Assembly: GCF_019890675.1 (NCBI RefSeq)
Contig: NZ_JAIOAA010000012.1
Coordinates: 62,001 to 126,000, forward strand
Direction of reading: 5' to 3'
DNA: 64,000 nt
Source of the DNA: Micromonospora sp. PLK6-60
GTDB lineage: Bacteria; Actinomycetota; Actinomycetes; Mycobacteriales; Micromonosporaceae
In this document: positions 31,417 to 39,660 of the stretch, piece by piece
Layout: each line of letters opens with the position of its first letter
Numbering within the stretch: position 1 is the first letter of the stretch
The notes under the pieces: model-generated
What the model was told of the DNA's origin: nothing
What the model saw: the letters and a program-made list of their open reading frames with translations, nothing else
The model's database searches: none
Made by a program: the position numbers and the translations under genes

Positions 31417-32436
31417 ATGGGGGACAGGCCCGGCCCGCGGATCGCCGTGGTGGGCACCGGTCTCATCGGCGGCTCGATCCTGCTGCGGCTGCACCAGACG
31501 GGCGCCGACGTGCGCGCCTGGGACCCGGACGGGCCGACCCGCGCGGAGGGCGTACGACGGGGGCTGGACTTCGCGGACCGGCTGGCCGACACGGTCCGCG
31601 ACCGGGACGTGGTCTTCCTCGGCGGCCCGCTGCCCACCCTGCCGGAGACCCTGCTGGCGGTGGCGGCGCACACCCCGCCCGGCTGCGCGATCAGCGACGT
31701 GGGCAGCACCAAGGGAGCGCTGGCCGGGTTCGCCGCCGAGCGCGGGCTGACCGACCGGTTCGTCCCCGGCCACCCGATGGCCGGCGCGGAGTTCGCGGGC
31801 CTCACCTCGGCGCAGCCGGACCTGCTCACCGACGCCGCCTGGGTGCTGTGCCCGAGCGCCGCCGGGCTCGCGCCGTTCCGCACCCTGGCCGCGCTGCTGA
31901 TCGACGTGTTCGACGCCCGGGTCGTGCCGATGTCCGCGACCGGGCACGACGCCGTGGTGGCGCTCTCCTCGCACGTCCCGCACCTGCTCGCCGGCGGCCT
32001 GGCCGGGGCGGTCGCCGCCTCCCCGCTCCGCGACGCCGTGCTCGGGCTCGCCGCGGGCAGCTTCCGGGACGGCACCCGGGTCGCCGGCACCCCCGCCCGG
32101 CGTACGGCGGACATGCTGGCGAACAACCGGGAGCAGGTGCTGCGGCAGCTCGACGAGGTGCGGGCGGTCCTCGACGAGCTGGCGGCGGCGCTGCGCGCCG
32201 ACGACCTGCCCGCCCTGGTCGCCCGGTACGAGCAGGCCCGCTCGGCGCGGCTGGCGCTCGCCGACCGGCGCCCGCGTCCGGGGCGGCGCGAGTTCCCACT
32301 CGCCGGGGACCCGGCGGACGAACTGGCGTACCTGTGCGAGCTGGGCGAGGCCGGGGGATACCTCACCGGCTGCCGGACCGGCGACGGCGTGGTCGCGTAC
32401 GACGGGCGTCGTCCGGGGCCCGCGTCCCCCGGTTAG
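31417..32436 (+). CDS. tyrA: Prephenate dehydrogenase
   Basis: 339 residues. The Rossmann motif IAVVGTGLIGGSILLRL begins the NAD(P)-binding domain. Family markers follow: DVGSTKGALAGF, GHPMAGAE with the catalytic His region, and the helical C-terminal domain with SSHVPHLLAGGLA and GSFRDGTRVAGTPARRTADMLANN. It oxidatively decarboxylates prephenate for tyrosine. GAGG lies six bases before the ATG. It is 20 bases after dapC on the same strand, so probably in the fdxA-dapC operon. An ACT domain is not obvious. Confidence 0.9.
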   Translation: MGDRPGPRIAVVGTGLIGGSILLRLHQTGADVRAWDPDGPTRAEGVRRGLDFADRLADTVRDRDVVFLGGPLPTLPETLLAVAAHTPPGCAISDVGSTKGALAGFAAERGLTDRFVPGHPMAGAEFAGLTSAQPDLLTDAAWVLCPSAAGLAPFRTLAALLIDVFDARVVPMSATGHDAVVALSSHVPHLLAGGLAGAVAASPLRDAVLGLAAGSFRDGTRVAGTPARRTADMLANNREQVLRQLDEVRAVLDELAAALRADDLPALVARYEQARSARLALADRRPRPGRREFPLAGDPADELAYLCELGEAGGYLTGCRTGDGVVAYDGRRPGPASPG

Positions 32437-32439
32437 GGT
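32434..32439 (+). promoter_or_regulatory. -10 box of a leaderless promoter overlapping the tyrA stop
   Basis: TAGGGT begins with the TAG stop codon of tyrA and ends six bases before the ATG at 32446. A promoter here would let the SIMPL gene be expressed apart from the tyrA operon. Confidence 0.45.
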
Positions 32440-32445
32440 GTGGTC

Positions 32446-33090
32446 ATGGTGGACGGTCCGGTGGTGGCGGTGCGGGGCGAGGCGTACCGCGAGGTGCCGC
32501 CCGAGCTGGCCCGGTTCACGGTGACCGCGACGGCCCGGGACCGGGACCGGGAGGCCACGCTGGCCCGGCTCGCGGAGCGGGCCGCGGCGGTGCGGGTGCT
32601 GCTCGACTCGTACGAGGCGGTCGTGGCCCACCGGGAGACCGGTGACCTGCGGGTGCGCCCCGAGAGGCGGCGCTCCGGCGAGCGGGTGGTCGCCTACCAC
32701 GGCAGCGTCGCCACCACGGTCACCGTCACCGACTTCACCGACCTGGGCGAGCTGATGCTGCGCCTGGCCGACCAGGACCAGGTCGAGATCGCCGGGCCGT
32801 GGTGGTCGCTGCGCCCGGACAGCCCGGCGTACCGGGAGGCCCGGCGGGCGGCGATCGCCGACGCGCTGTCCCGGGCCGGCGAGTACGCGGAGGCGCTCGG
32901 CGCCCGGGTGACCGCCCTGCTGGAGCTGGCCGACACCGACGGCGGTGGCCAGCCGATGTTCGCCCGGGCGGCGTTCGCCGGGGGCGGTGCCGGCGACGTC
33001 CTGCCGGAGCTGGAGCTGGACCCGCAGCCGCAGAGCGTGCACGCGGCCGTCGCGGCGCGGTTCACCATCAGCGAGCCGGTCCTGCGCTGA
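32446..33090 (+). CDS. SIMPL-domain (DUF541) protein
   Basis: 214 residues with a SIMPL/DUF541 fold: VVAVRGEAYREVPPELARFT, VLLDSYEAVVAHRETGDLRV, VVAYHGSVATTVTVTDF and a helix YREARRAAIADALSRAGEYAEALGA. Relatives are often periplasmic or outer-membrane associated, but this one has no signal peptide and is probably cytosolic. Function is unknown. ATG 32446 is preferred over GTG 32440 because of TAGGGT six bases upstream. Its stop overlaps the next ATG by one base. Confidence 0.8.
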   Translation: MVDGPVVAVRGEAYREVPPELARFTVTATARDRDREATLARLAERAAAVRVLLDSYEAVVAHRETGDLRVRPERRRSGERVVAYHGSVATTVTVTDFTDLGELMLRLADQDQVEIAGPWWSLRPDSPAYREARRAAIADALSRAGEYAEALGARVTALLELADTDGGGQPMFARAAFAGGGAGDVLPELELDPQPQSVHAAVAARFTISEPVLR

Positions 33091-33737
33091 TGCCCCCGGC
33101 GACGGTGCTTGCGCTCGACGACCTGGTGGCCCGGGCCAGGGCGCTCGCCGCCGACGGGCCCCGCCAGCTGCTCGGCATCGCGGGGGCGCCTGGTGCGGGC
33201 AAGTCCACCCTGGCCGAGCGGATCGTCGAGGCGGTCGGGCCGGCCGCCCGGCTGGTGCCGATGGACGGCTTCCACCTGGCCCAGGCCGAGCTGCGCCGGC
33301 TCGGCCGGGAGGCGCGCAAGGGCGCGGTGGACACCTTCGACGCGTACGGCTTCGTGGCGCTGCTGCGTCGGCTGCACCGGCTGGAACCCACCACCGTCTA
33401 CGCGCCCCAGTTCCGCCGGGACCTGGAGGAGCCGGTCGCCGGGGCGATCGCGGTGCCACCGGAGGTCCGGCTGGTGGTGACCGAGGGCAACTATCTGCTG
33501 CTGCCCGAGTTCCCCTGGGACGAGGTCCGGTCGCTGCTGCATCAGGCGTGGTTCCTGGACCTGGACGCGGAGCTGCGGTTGCGCCGGCTGACCGCCCGGC
33601 ACGAGGCGTACGGGCGGTCGCCGGAGCAGGCGCGGGCCTGGGCACTCGGCAGCGACGAGACCAACGCCGCGCTGGTCGCCGGCACCGCCGGCCGGGCCGA
33701 CCTGGTGGTCCGGCTAGCTGACCCGCTGCCGGGGTGA
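33090..33737 (+). CDS. P-loop nucleoside/nucleotide kinase-family protein
   Basis: 215 residues of the uridine-kinase/phosphoribulokinase-like group. Walker A is GAPGAGKST, the metal/base region is VPMDGFHLAQAELRRLGR, and VVTEGNYLLLPEFPWDEV is the conserved family segment with the lid-like RLRRLTARHEAYGRSPEQA. Substrate (sugar, nucleoside or cofactor) cannot be assigned. It is translationally coupled to the SIMPL gene. Its last 24 bases overlap the convergent hydrolase-like gene. Confidence 0.85.
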   Translation: MPPATVLALDDLVARARALAADGPRQLLGIAGAPGAGKSTLAERIVEAVGPAARLVPMDGFHLAQAELRRLGREARKGAVDTFDAYGFVALLRRLHRLEPTTVYAPQFRRDLEEPVAGAIAVPPEVRLVVTEGNYLLLPEFPWDEVRSLLHQAWFLDLDAELRLRRLTARHEAYGRSPEQARAWALGSDETNAALVAGTAGRADLVVRLADPLPG

Positions 33738-36530
33738 GGGCACGGGCCGGCGCAGCAGCCGGGCCACCGCCGCCCGCTCCCGCAGGAACTCCCGCGCCTC
33801 CGGATAGCTGCCGTGGTTGCGGATCGGCGGGTCCGCCACCTCGCCCGCGCTGGGGTGCAGGGCCTCCGGGTCGGCCACCGGTACGTCCCGCTCGCCGGCG
33901 TCGACCGGCCAGCCGAGCGGGTCGGTGTGCCGCCAGAAGTTGCTCCACGCCACCGGCCCGCCGGGTGGGGTGAGCGCCACGGCGAGGGCGCGCAGCCGTT
34001 CCGGGCCGAAGTAGGCCGGGAAGACCCGCCCGTAGAGCCGGGTGAGCTGGCAGCCGTACGAGAAGAACCAGGTGCGCCGCCGCCACCGGGGCGGAAGTTG
34101 GAGCAGCACCGAGGCGCAGATGACGGTGCCCTGGCTGTGCCCGGAGAGGATCACCCCGTCCACCCGGCGGGGGTCGGCCCGGTCCAGCGCCAGCAGCCCG
34201 GCCACCCGGGTCTGCAACTCCGGCACCGCGCGTTCGGCGTAGCTGGGCGGGGCCAGCGGGTGCGCCGCCCGGGGCCAGAAGGTGCCCACGTCCCAGAACA
34301 CGCCGACCGTGCGGCGCACGGTGTCGTTGCGGTAGACCAGCATGCCCACGCCCGCTACCACCACCGGCAGCCAGCCCAACAGCGCGTCGCCCACGCCGGC
34401 GATCCGGTCCAGCGCGCCGCGGTGGCCGGCGGCGAGGTCGGTGTGGGACAGGGCGGCGGCGCAGCTCAGCGTCACCAGCGCCGCGGTCGCCGCGGCGTAG
34501 CAGCCGATCAGCCGGATGGCGTGGTCGCCGACCAGCCGGTGCAGCGCCCGGAACCGGCTGACGTCGCGGCAGCGCCGCAGGTCGTGCGCGGAGAGCCCGG
34601 TCCCGGGACGGGTGAGGCGGGCGTACTCCCGGTGCCGTAGCACCTGGAAGACGATCCCGGCGCCGAGCAGGGTGCAGCCGAGGACGGCCAGCGCGACCAC
34701 GAACGCCAGGCCGGCCCAGATCACCGGCTGGGGGAGGGTGACCGGGGAGGTGCCGCCGGGGCGTACCGCGCCGTCGAGGCGCGCGGCCACCCAGTAGAGC
34801 AGCCCCGCGCAGTAGGCGACCGCCATCAGCCAGCCGGCGCCGGCGATGAGGGCCGGGCCCCGGCCGCCCCAGGCCACGTCGGTGCCCGGGTCGGCCGCCT
34901 CCCGGACGGCCGTCTCCCGGTCGGCCGTCGGCCGTTCGCGGTCCGGGCCGCCCGGCTGCGGGCCGCCCGGGCCCGGGCCGTTCTGGTCCGGGCCGCCCGG
35001 GTGCCGGTCGGCCTGGTCCGGTTTGCCCGGATGTGGGTCGGCCCGGTCTGGGCCGTCCGGGTGTCGGTCGGCGTCGGGGTGTGCGCGGGGCAGCAGCAGG
35101 CCGGTGCCGGCCAGCGCGATCGCCGGCCCGGTGAGCATCCAGATCGACAGCGCGGCCGGGGCGGACGGGGCGCCGGGCAGGCTGCCGTCGACCCAGGCCC
35201 GGGCCAGCGGCAGCAGCGCGCCGCCCAGCGCCGGCGGCACCAACGCCCGCCGGCCGGACCGGGCGACCGCGCCGATCGCGATCAGCAGCAGGACCTGGTA
35301 GACGGCGAGCCAGGCGAAGATGGCGTCGTACCCCGGCAGGGACCGGTCCGCCCGGCAGCCCGGGACGGCGGCGTCCCGGACGCAGCCCGGCGGCGGGCGC
35401 AGCTCGGTCAGCGGGACGCCGGCGGGGCCGTCCGGCAGCAGCAGGATCAGGAAGGTGCCGGCCAGGCCGAGCCCGGTGAGCACGGCCACCGCGACGCTCC
35501 ACGGGCCGAGCGGGGTGTACCCGGCGCGCCGGCTCAGGTAGGGGCGGCCGGCGGCGACCACCGCGATCACCAGCACCGCGCCGATCGCCGTCACCGTCGG
35601 CCAGGCCAGCGCCGAGCGGAGGCCGTGCGGCGGGTCCATCCGGAGCACCGCGACCAGCGGCACCGCCGCCGCGACCACCGCGCCGGTGCACAGGTGCAGC
35701 ACCCCGGCCCGGCGCAGCTGGCCCTCGCCACACCAGAAGGTGGGATCCTGCAACGGGTTGCGCGGCGGCGCCGGTTCGTCCGGCTCGTCCGGTTCGCCGT
35801 GCGGGCCGCACCGGGACTCCCCGCCCCGGCTGGCAGCTCCGGCCGCCGGGTCCCGGGTGGCGCCCCCGGCCCGCCGGTCCCGTGGCGCCGGGCCGGGGCA
35901 GGGGTCGGCCGGCATCTCCGCCTCGTACTGGTAGGTGCGCCAGGCCATCAGGCCGAGCAGGACCAGCAGGGCCAGGGGGAGCAGCAGGCCGGCGGCGAGC
36001 GCCCGGGCGTCCTCCCGCCACCAGCCCTCGGCGAGGAACTCCCACGGACCGGGCATCCGGGCCAGGCAGTCGCGGTCCACGCACTGCCAGCCGACCAGGT
36101 CGACGCCGATCCCGGTCACGGTGAGCACCAGCGTCCCGGTGAGGCTCAGGCAGAACAGGCGGATCAGCCAGGCGGCCAGCCCCGAGCGGCTGCCCCAGCG
36201 CTCCTGGTCCGGCTCCGCCGGGATCCCGGGTCGGGCGTACAGGGCGACGTTGGCCAGCGTGAAGGGCAGCAGCAGGGTCCACAGCGCGCGTTCCACGTCG
36301 CGCGCGGTCCGCGCGCCCGAGGTCAACTGCCCCCAGCTGTACGCCTCGACGGTGACCGGATCGTGCGGCCGCGCGGTGGTGGACCGGTAGAAACCGGTCA
36401 CCTCGCCGCCGGCGACCAGCCAGGGGCGTGGGCCCGTGCCGTCCGGCTCCGGCCGCAGTCCGAGGAGCTGCTGGGGCGGGGTGTTCGACACCCCGTGCAC
36501 CCGCAGCTCCAGCACCCGCGCCGTCGCCAT
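33714..36530 (-). CDS. Multi-spanning membrane protein with split alpha/beta-hydrolase-like ends
   Basis: 938 residues, not a family I can name. The N-terminus LELRVHGVSNTPPQQLLG resembles the HG-x oxyanion strand of lipases. About 12-13 hydrophobic spans then fill residues ~95-760, interrupted by charged and Pro/Gly-rich loops, one of them a repeated DQADRHPGGP-type linker encoded near 34920-35075. After the last span the C-terminus has the nucleophile elbow GHSQG (Ser799) plus possible Asp870 and His906. I infer a serine hydrolase with a membrane domain inserted. GGGAG precedes the ATG. The 3' end overlaps the kinase gene by 24 bases, tail to tail. Confidence 0.75.
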   Translation of the reverse strand: MATARVLELRVHGVSNTPPQQLLGLRPEPDGTGPRPWLVAGGEVTGFYRSTTARPHDPVTVEAYSWGQLTSGARTARDVERALWTLLLPFTLANVALYARPGIPAEPDQERWGSRSGLAAWLIRLFCLSLTGTLVLTVTGIGVDLVGWQCVDRDCLARMPGPWEFLAEGWWREDARALAAGLLLPLALLVLLGLMAWRTYQYEAEMPADPCPGPAPRDRRAGGATRDPAAGAASRGGESRCGPHGEPDEPDEPAPPRNPLQDPTFWCGEGQLRRAGVLHLCTGAVVAAAVPLVAVLRMDPPHGLRSALAWPTVTAIGAVLVIAVVAAGRPYLSRRAGYTPLGPWSVAVAVLTGLGLAGTFLILLLPDGPAGVPLTELRPPPGCVRDAAVPGCRADRSLPGYDAIFAWLAVYQVLLLIAIGAVARSGRRALVPPALGGALLPLARAWVDGSLPGAPSAPAALSIWMLTGPAIALAGTGLLLPRAHPDADRHPDGPDRADPHPGKPDQADRHPGGPDQNGPGPGGPQPGGPDRERPTADRETAVREAADPGTDVAWGGRGPALIAGAGWLMAVAYCAGLLYWVAARLDGAVRPGGTSPVTLPQPVIWAGLAFVVALAVLGCTLLGAGIVFQVLRHREYARLTRPGTGLSAHDLRRCRDVSRFRALHRLVGDHAIRLIGCYAAATAALVTLSCAAALSHTDLAAGHRGALDRIAGVGDALLGWLPVVVAGVGMLVYRNDTVRRTVGVFWDVGTFWPRAAHPLAPPSYAERAVPELQTRVAGLLALDRADPRRVDGVILSGHSQGTVICASVLLQLPPRWRRRTWFFSYGCQLTRLYGRVFPAYFGPERLRALAVALTPPGGPVAWSNFWRHTDPLGWPVDAGERDVPVADPEALHPSAGEVADPPIRNHGSYPEAREFLRERAAVARLLRRPVPSPRQRVS

Positions 36531-36624
36531 CAGTGCTCCCTGTCACCGTCTGATTACTCAGAGTGCACCCACTGGGCCGGTGTTGGCTATCCCTCAATAG
36601 CCGTTTCCGCAGGTGGCGCGAGTT

Positions 36625-37179
36625 CTACAGGGTGCGGACCGGGGCGGCCGGGCTACCGACGGCGACGACGTTCGGTGGCAGATCGCGGGTCACCAGCGCG
36701 CCCGCGCCGACCACCGTGTTCGCGCCGATCGTGACGCCGGCCAGCACGATGACCCCGCCACCGAGCCAGACGTTGTCCCCGATCGTGATCGGCGCCGAGC
36801 CCTCCCACTTGGCCCGGCGGGCCTCCGGCTCGACCGGGTGGGTGGCGGTGAGCAGCTGCACGTTCGGTCCGATCTGGACGTCCGCGCCGATGGTGATCCG
36901 GGCGACGTCGAGGAAGACCGCGTTGAAGTTCACGAAGCAGCGTGGGCCCAGGTGGATCTGGTAGCCGTAGTCGCAGTGGAAGGGCGGCCGAACCCAGGTG
37001 TCCTCGCCGACCGCGCCGAGCAGCTCGCGCAGCGCGGCCAGCCGCCCCTCGGGATCGGCGGCGGAGCTGGTGTTGAAGCGTTCCGCCAGCCGCGCGGCGC
37101 GGTCCAGGTCGGCCATGATCTCGGGGCCCTCGGCGATGTACGCCTCGCCCGCCAGCATGCGTTCCCTCATCGAACTCAT
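36625..37179 (-). CDS. Maltose/galactoside O-acetyltransferase-type sugar acetyltransferase
   Basis: 184 residues with an N-terminal helical MAT domain (MRERMLAGEAYIAEGPEIMADLDRAARLAERFN) and a left-handed beta-helix of hexapeptide repeats (IHLGPRCFVNFNAVFLDVAR, ITIGADVQIGPNVQLLT, ITIGDNVWLGGGVIVLAG). The active-site His is in LLTATHPVE. It moves acetyl from acetyl-CoA to a sugar hydroxyl. It lies downstream of dapD on the same strand but behind a 54-base palindrome, so it is probably expressed separately. Confidence 0.9.
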   Translation of the reverse strand: MSSMRERMLAGEAYIAEGPEIMADLDRAARLAERFNTSSAADPEGRLAALRELLGAVGEDTWVRPPFHCDYGYQIHLGPRCFVNFNAVFLDVARITIGADVQIGPNVQLLTATHPVEPEARRAKWEGSAPITIGDNVWLGGGVIVLAGVTIGANTVVGAGALVTRDLPPNVVAVGSPAAPVRTL

Positions 37180-37188
37180 GCCCCGAGC

Positions 37189-37242
37189 GTAAGGAAGGGC
37201 CCCTTCTTAACAGACGTCTGTTAAGAAGGGGCCCTTCCTTAC
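37189..37242. repeat. Palindromic repeat, GGGGCCCC/TTAACA family, copy 3 (perfect 54-base palindrome)
   Basis: The two 27-base arms 37189-37215 and 37216-37242 are exact reverse complements. The core reads TTAACAGACGTCTGTTAA and the outside begins GTAAGGAAGGGCCCC. It sits between dapD (ending at 37246) and the acetyltransferase start (37179), where it would form a strong terminator for dapD. Confidence 0.9.
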
Positions 37243-37245
37243 ACC

Positions 37246-38205
37246 TCAGTCGTTGGCGTGCAGGGCGGCGTTCAGTTCGATGCCCCGGCCGGTACGCGGC
37301 TTCGCCTCCAGCGCGCCGGTCACCGAGTTGCGCCAGAAGAGCAGCCCGTCGACGCCGGAGAGCTCGCGGGCCTTGACCACCCGCCCGTCCGGCAGGGTGA
37401 TCTTCGAGGCGGCGGTGATGTAGCAGCCCGCCTCGACCACGCAGTCGTCGCCGAGCGAGATGCCGACGCCGGCGTTCGCGCCGACCAGGCTCCGCTCGCC
37501 GACGCGTACCTTGTCCTTGCCGCCGCCGGAGAGGGTGCCCATGATCGACGCGCCGCCGCCGATGTCGGAGCCGTCGCCGACGACCACGCCCTGCACGATC
37601 CGCCCCTCGACCATCGAGGTGCCCAGCGTGCCGGCGTTGAAGTTGACGAAGCCCTCGTGCATCACCGTGGTGCCGGAGGCCAGGTGGGCGCCGAGCCGGA
37701 CCCGGTCCGCGTCGGCGATCCGCACCCCGGCGGGGACCACGTAGTCGGTCATCCGGGGGAACTTGTCCACCCCGTACACGCTCAGGTGGCGGCCGGCGGC
37801 CCGCTCGATGACCCGCAGCTCGTCCACCCGCTCCGGCGGGCACGGCCCGGCCGAGGTCCAGGCCACGTTGGCCAGCTTGCCGAAGATGCCGTCGAGGTTG
37901 AGCTCGTTGGGCCGCACCAGGCGGTGGGAGAGCAGGTGCAACCGCAGGTACGCGTCGGCGGCGTCCTTGATCGGGTCGTCCAGCGAGCCGATCACCGTGG
38001 TCACCTCGACCGTACGCAGGCCGGGCAGCGCCCGCTCGCCGACCGCCCCGGGCGGCAGGTCGAGTACGTCGGCCTCGTCCTCCCCGGGGACCAGGGGCAA
38101 TTCGCCCAGGCCCAGCTTGCCGGTCGGGTACCAGGTGTCGAGCACCTGGTCGTCAGCGGTGATCGTGGCCAGGCCGATGCCCCAGGCAGACTGTGTGCTC
38201 CTCAC
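37246..38205 (-). CDS. dapD: Tetrahydrodipicolinate N-succinyltransferase DapD
   Basis: 319 residues, close to M. tuberculosis DapD in length. It succinylates tetrahydrodipicolinate, the step before DapC. The actinobacterial N-terminal region (WGIGLATITADDQVLDTWYP) and a hexapeptide beta-helix (FVNFNAGTLGTSMVEGRIVQ, GGGASIMGTLSGGG, RSLVGANAGVGISLGDDCVV) are visible. GTG 38205 lacks a ribosome site but has TACCGT seven bases upstream, so the message is leaderless. It is divergent from dapE, the two -10 boxes sharing one palindrome. The gene ends at a strong palindromic terminator. Confidence 0.93.
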   Translation of the reverse strand: MRSTQSAWGIGLATITADDQVLDTWYPTGKLGLGELPLVPGEDEADVLDLPPGAVGERALPGLRTVEVTTVIGSLDDPIKDAADAYLRLHLLSHRLVRPNELNLDGIFGKLANVAWTSAGPCPPERVDELRVIERAAGRHLSVYGVDKFPRMTDYVVPAGVRIADADRVRLGAHLASGTTVMHEGFVNFNAGTLGTSMVEGRIVQGVVVGDGSDIGGGASIMGTLSGGGKDKVRVGERSLVGANAGVGISLGDDCVVEAGCYITAASKITLPDGRVVKARELSGVDGLLFWRNSVTGALEAKPRTGRGIELNAALHAND

Positions 38206-38212
38206 GGTGCTG

Positions 38213-38222
38213 ACGGTACCGT
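38213..38222. promoter_or_regulatory. Shared palindromic -10 of divergent leaderless promoters (dapD/dapE)
   Basis: ACGGTACCGT is a perfect palindrome. Read either way it supplies TACCGT, exactly seven bases before the dapD GTG (38205, minus) and the dapE ATG (38230, plus). Neither gene has a Shine-Dalgarno. The two start codons are only 24 bases apart. Confidence 0.65.
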
Positions 38223-38229
38223 GCGAATC

Positions 38230-39303
38230 ATGCAGAACCCGCTGACCCCCGAGGTGCTGGCCGATCCGGTGGCGCTGACCCGCGCCCTGGTCGACATCGA
38301 GTCCGTCTCGCTCAACGAGAAGGCGATCGCCGACTGCGTGGAGGAGGTGCTGCGCGCGGTGCCGCACCTGACCACCCACCGGTACGCCAACACGGTGATG
38401 GCCCGGACCGACCTGGGCCGGGCGCAGCGGGTGGTGCTCGCCGGCCACCTGGACACCGTGCCGCACAACGACAACTGGCCGTCGACCATGCGCGGCGACC
38501 TGATGTACGGCTGCGGCACCTCGGACATGAAGTCCGGGGTGGCGTTCGCGCTGCACCTCGCGGTGACCCTGCCCGACCCCCGGTACGACGTGACGTACCT
38601 CTTCTACGAGGCCGAGGAGATCGAGTCGAGGTACAACGGCCTCACCCTGCTCGCCGACGCGCACCCGGACTGGCTGACGGCCGACTTCGCGGTGCTGCTG
38701 GAACCGACGTACGGGATCGTCGAGGCCGGTTGCCAGGGCGTGCTGCGGGCGACGGTGACCACCACCGGCGCCCGGGCCCACGCCGCGCGTTCCTGGCACG
38801 GGGTGAACGCCGTGCACGCCGCCGGTGAGGTGCTGCGCCGGCTGACGGCGTACGAGGCGCGCCGGGTGACCATCGACGGCTGCGAATACCGGGAGGGGTT
38901 GAACGCGGTCGGCATCCACGGCGGCGTGGCCGGCAACGTGATCCCGGACCGCTGCGACGTCGAGGTCAACTTCCGGTACGCCCCGGACCGCGACCCGGCC
39001 GCCGCCGAGGCGCACGTGCGGGAGGTCTTCGCCGGCTTCGACCTGGTGGTCACCGACTCGGCGCCCGGCGCGGCGCCCGGGCTGGACGCGCCACCGGCGC
39101 GGGAGTTCCTGGCCGCCGTGGGCGCCGCCCCGATCGGCAAGCTCGGGTGGACCGACGTGGCCCGGTTCGCCGCGATGGGCGTGCCCGCGCTCAACTTCGG
39201 CCCCGGCGACCCCAACCTGGCCCACCACCGGGACGAGCACGTCGAGCTCACCAAGATCCGCGACGGCGCCGCCACCCTCCACCGCTGGCTCGCCCCCGCC
39301 TGA
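38230..39303 (+). CDS. dapE: Succinyl-diaminopimelate desuccinylase DapE
   Basis: 357 residues of the M20 zinc peptidase family. Metal and catalytic motifs: VVLAGHLDTVPHNDNW, CGTSDMKSGVAFALHLA, FYEAEEIE (catalytic Glu pair) and the late H ligand in FGPGDPNLAHHRDEHVEL. It removes succinate from succinyl-DAP, giving LL-DAP for lysine and cell wall. The dimerisation lid domain occupies the middle. ATG 38230 is placed by the shared -10 box seven bases upstream. dapD-dapE divergence next to LOG genes matches my recollection of the M. tuberculosis Rv1201c-Rv1205 region. Confidence 0.93.
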   Translation: MQNPLTPEVLADPVALTRALVDIESVSLNEKAIADCVEEVLRAVPHLTTHRYANTVMARTDLGRAQRVVLAGHLDTVPHNDNWPSTMRGDLMYGCGTSDMKSGVAFALHLAVTLPDPRYDVTYLFYEAEEIESRYNGLTLLADAHPDWLTADFAVLLEPTYGIVEAGCQGVLRATVTTTGARAHAARSWHGVNAVHAAGEVLRRLTAYEARRVTIDGCEYREGLNAVGIHGGVAGNVIPDRCDVEVNFRYAPDRDPAAAEAHVREVFAGFDLVVTDSAPGAAPGLDAPPAREFLAAVGAAPIGKLGWTDVARFAAMGVPALNFGPGDPNLAHHRDEHVELTKIRDGAATLHRWLAPA

Positions 39304-39337
39304 CCCCGCCGGCCTCCCTCCCGGGTATCTCCTCGGT

Positions 39338-39392
39338 GATCAAGGGGTTTGCGTCACCGGAAGTACGTCCCGGCGACGCAAACCCCTTGATC
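39338..39392. repeat. Palindromic repeat, 18-19-18 GATCA...GCGTC family, copy 1
   Basis: Perfect 18-base arms GATCAAGGGGTTTGCGTC (39338-39355) and its reverse complement (39375-39392) around a 19-base loop. It lies 35 bases after dapE and may terminate it. A relative with the same arm and loop lengths is at 61393-61447. Confidence 0.85.
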
Positions 39393-39447
39393 GTCCCCGG
39401 GGCCGTTCAGCTGGGGAGGGCGCCCCGAGGGGCGGGGTGGGTGGTGG

Positions 39448-39660
39448 TCATGCGGTGGGGGTGAGGGTGGGGGTGGAGTCGGCCTCGATGGGGGTGGGCT
39501 GGGTGGTCGCGGGGTCGGGGTGTGCGGGCTGGGTGGGGATGGTGTGGAGGTCGGCGGAGCGGGCCTCCAGTTGGCGGGCGCGGCGGCGCTCGGCCACCAC
39601 GTCCTGGATCCGGCGCTGCATCTGTCGCCGGATCCTGATCATCTCGGTGCTACTGATCAC
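39448..39660 (-). CDS. Small basic/Thr-Pro-rich protein of unknown function
   Basis: 70 residues from GTG 39660, chosen because GGGAGGAGC precedes it. The first half is a strongly basic helix (MIRIRRQMQRRIQDVVAERRRARQLEARS); the rest is Thr/Pro-rich and probably disordered (TTQPTPIEADSTPTLTPTA). No known family. It is alone on its strand between dapE and the LOG genes. Whether it is expressed is uncertain, but the ribosome site is one of the best in the window. Confidence 0.55.
   Translation of the reverse strand: MISSTEMIRIRRQMQRRIQDVVAERRRARQLEARSADLHTIPTQPAHPDPATTQPTPIEADSTPTLTPTA

Noticed and set aside
31303..36597. A 1764-codon open frame on the minus strand, and a 1129-codon one on the plus strand at 11705-15094
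   Set aside because: Both lie opposite or across well-supported genes (dapC, tyrA, kinase; sdhA, sdhC), have Arg/Pro/Gly-rich low-complexity translations and no domain. They are by-products of high GC content.
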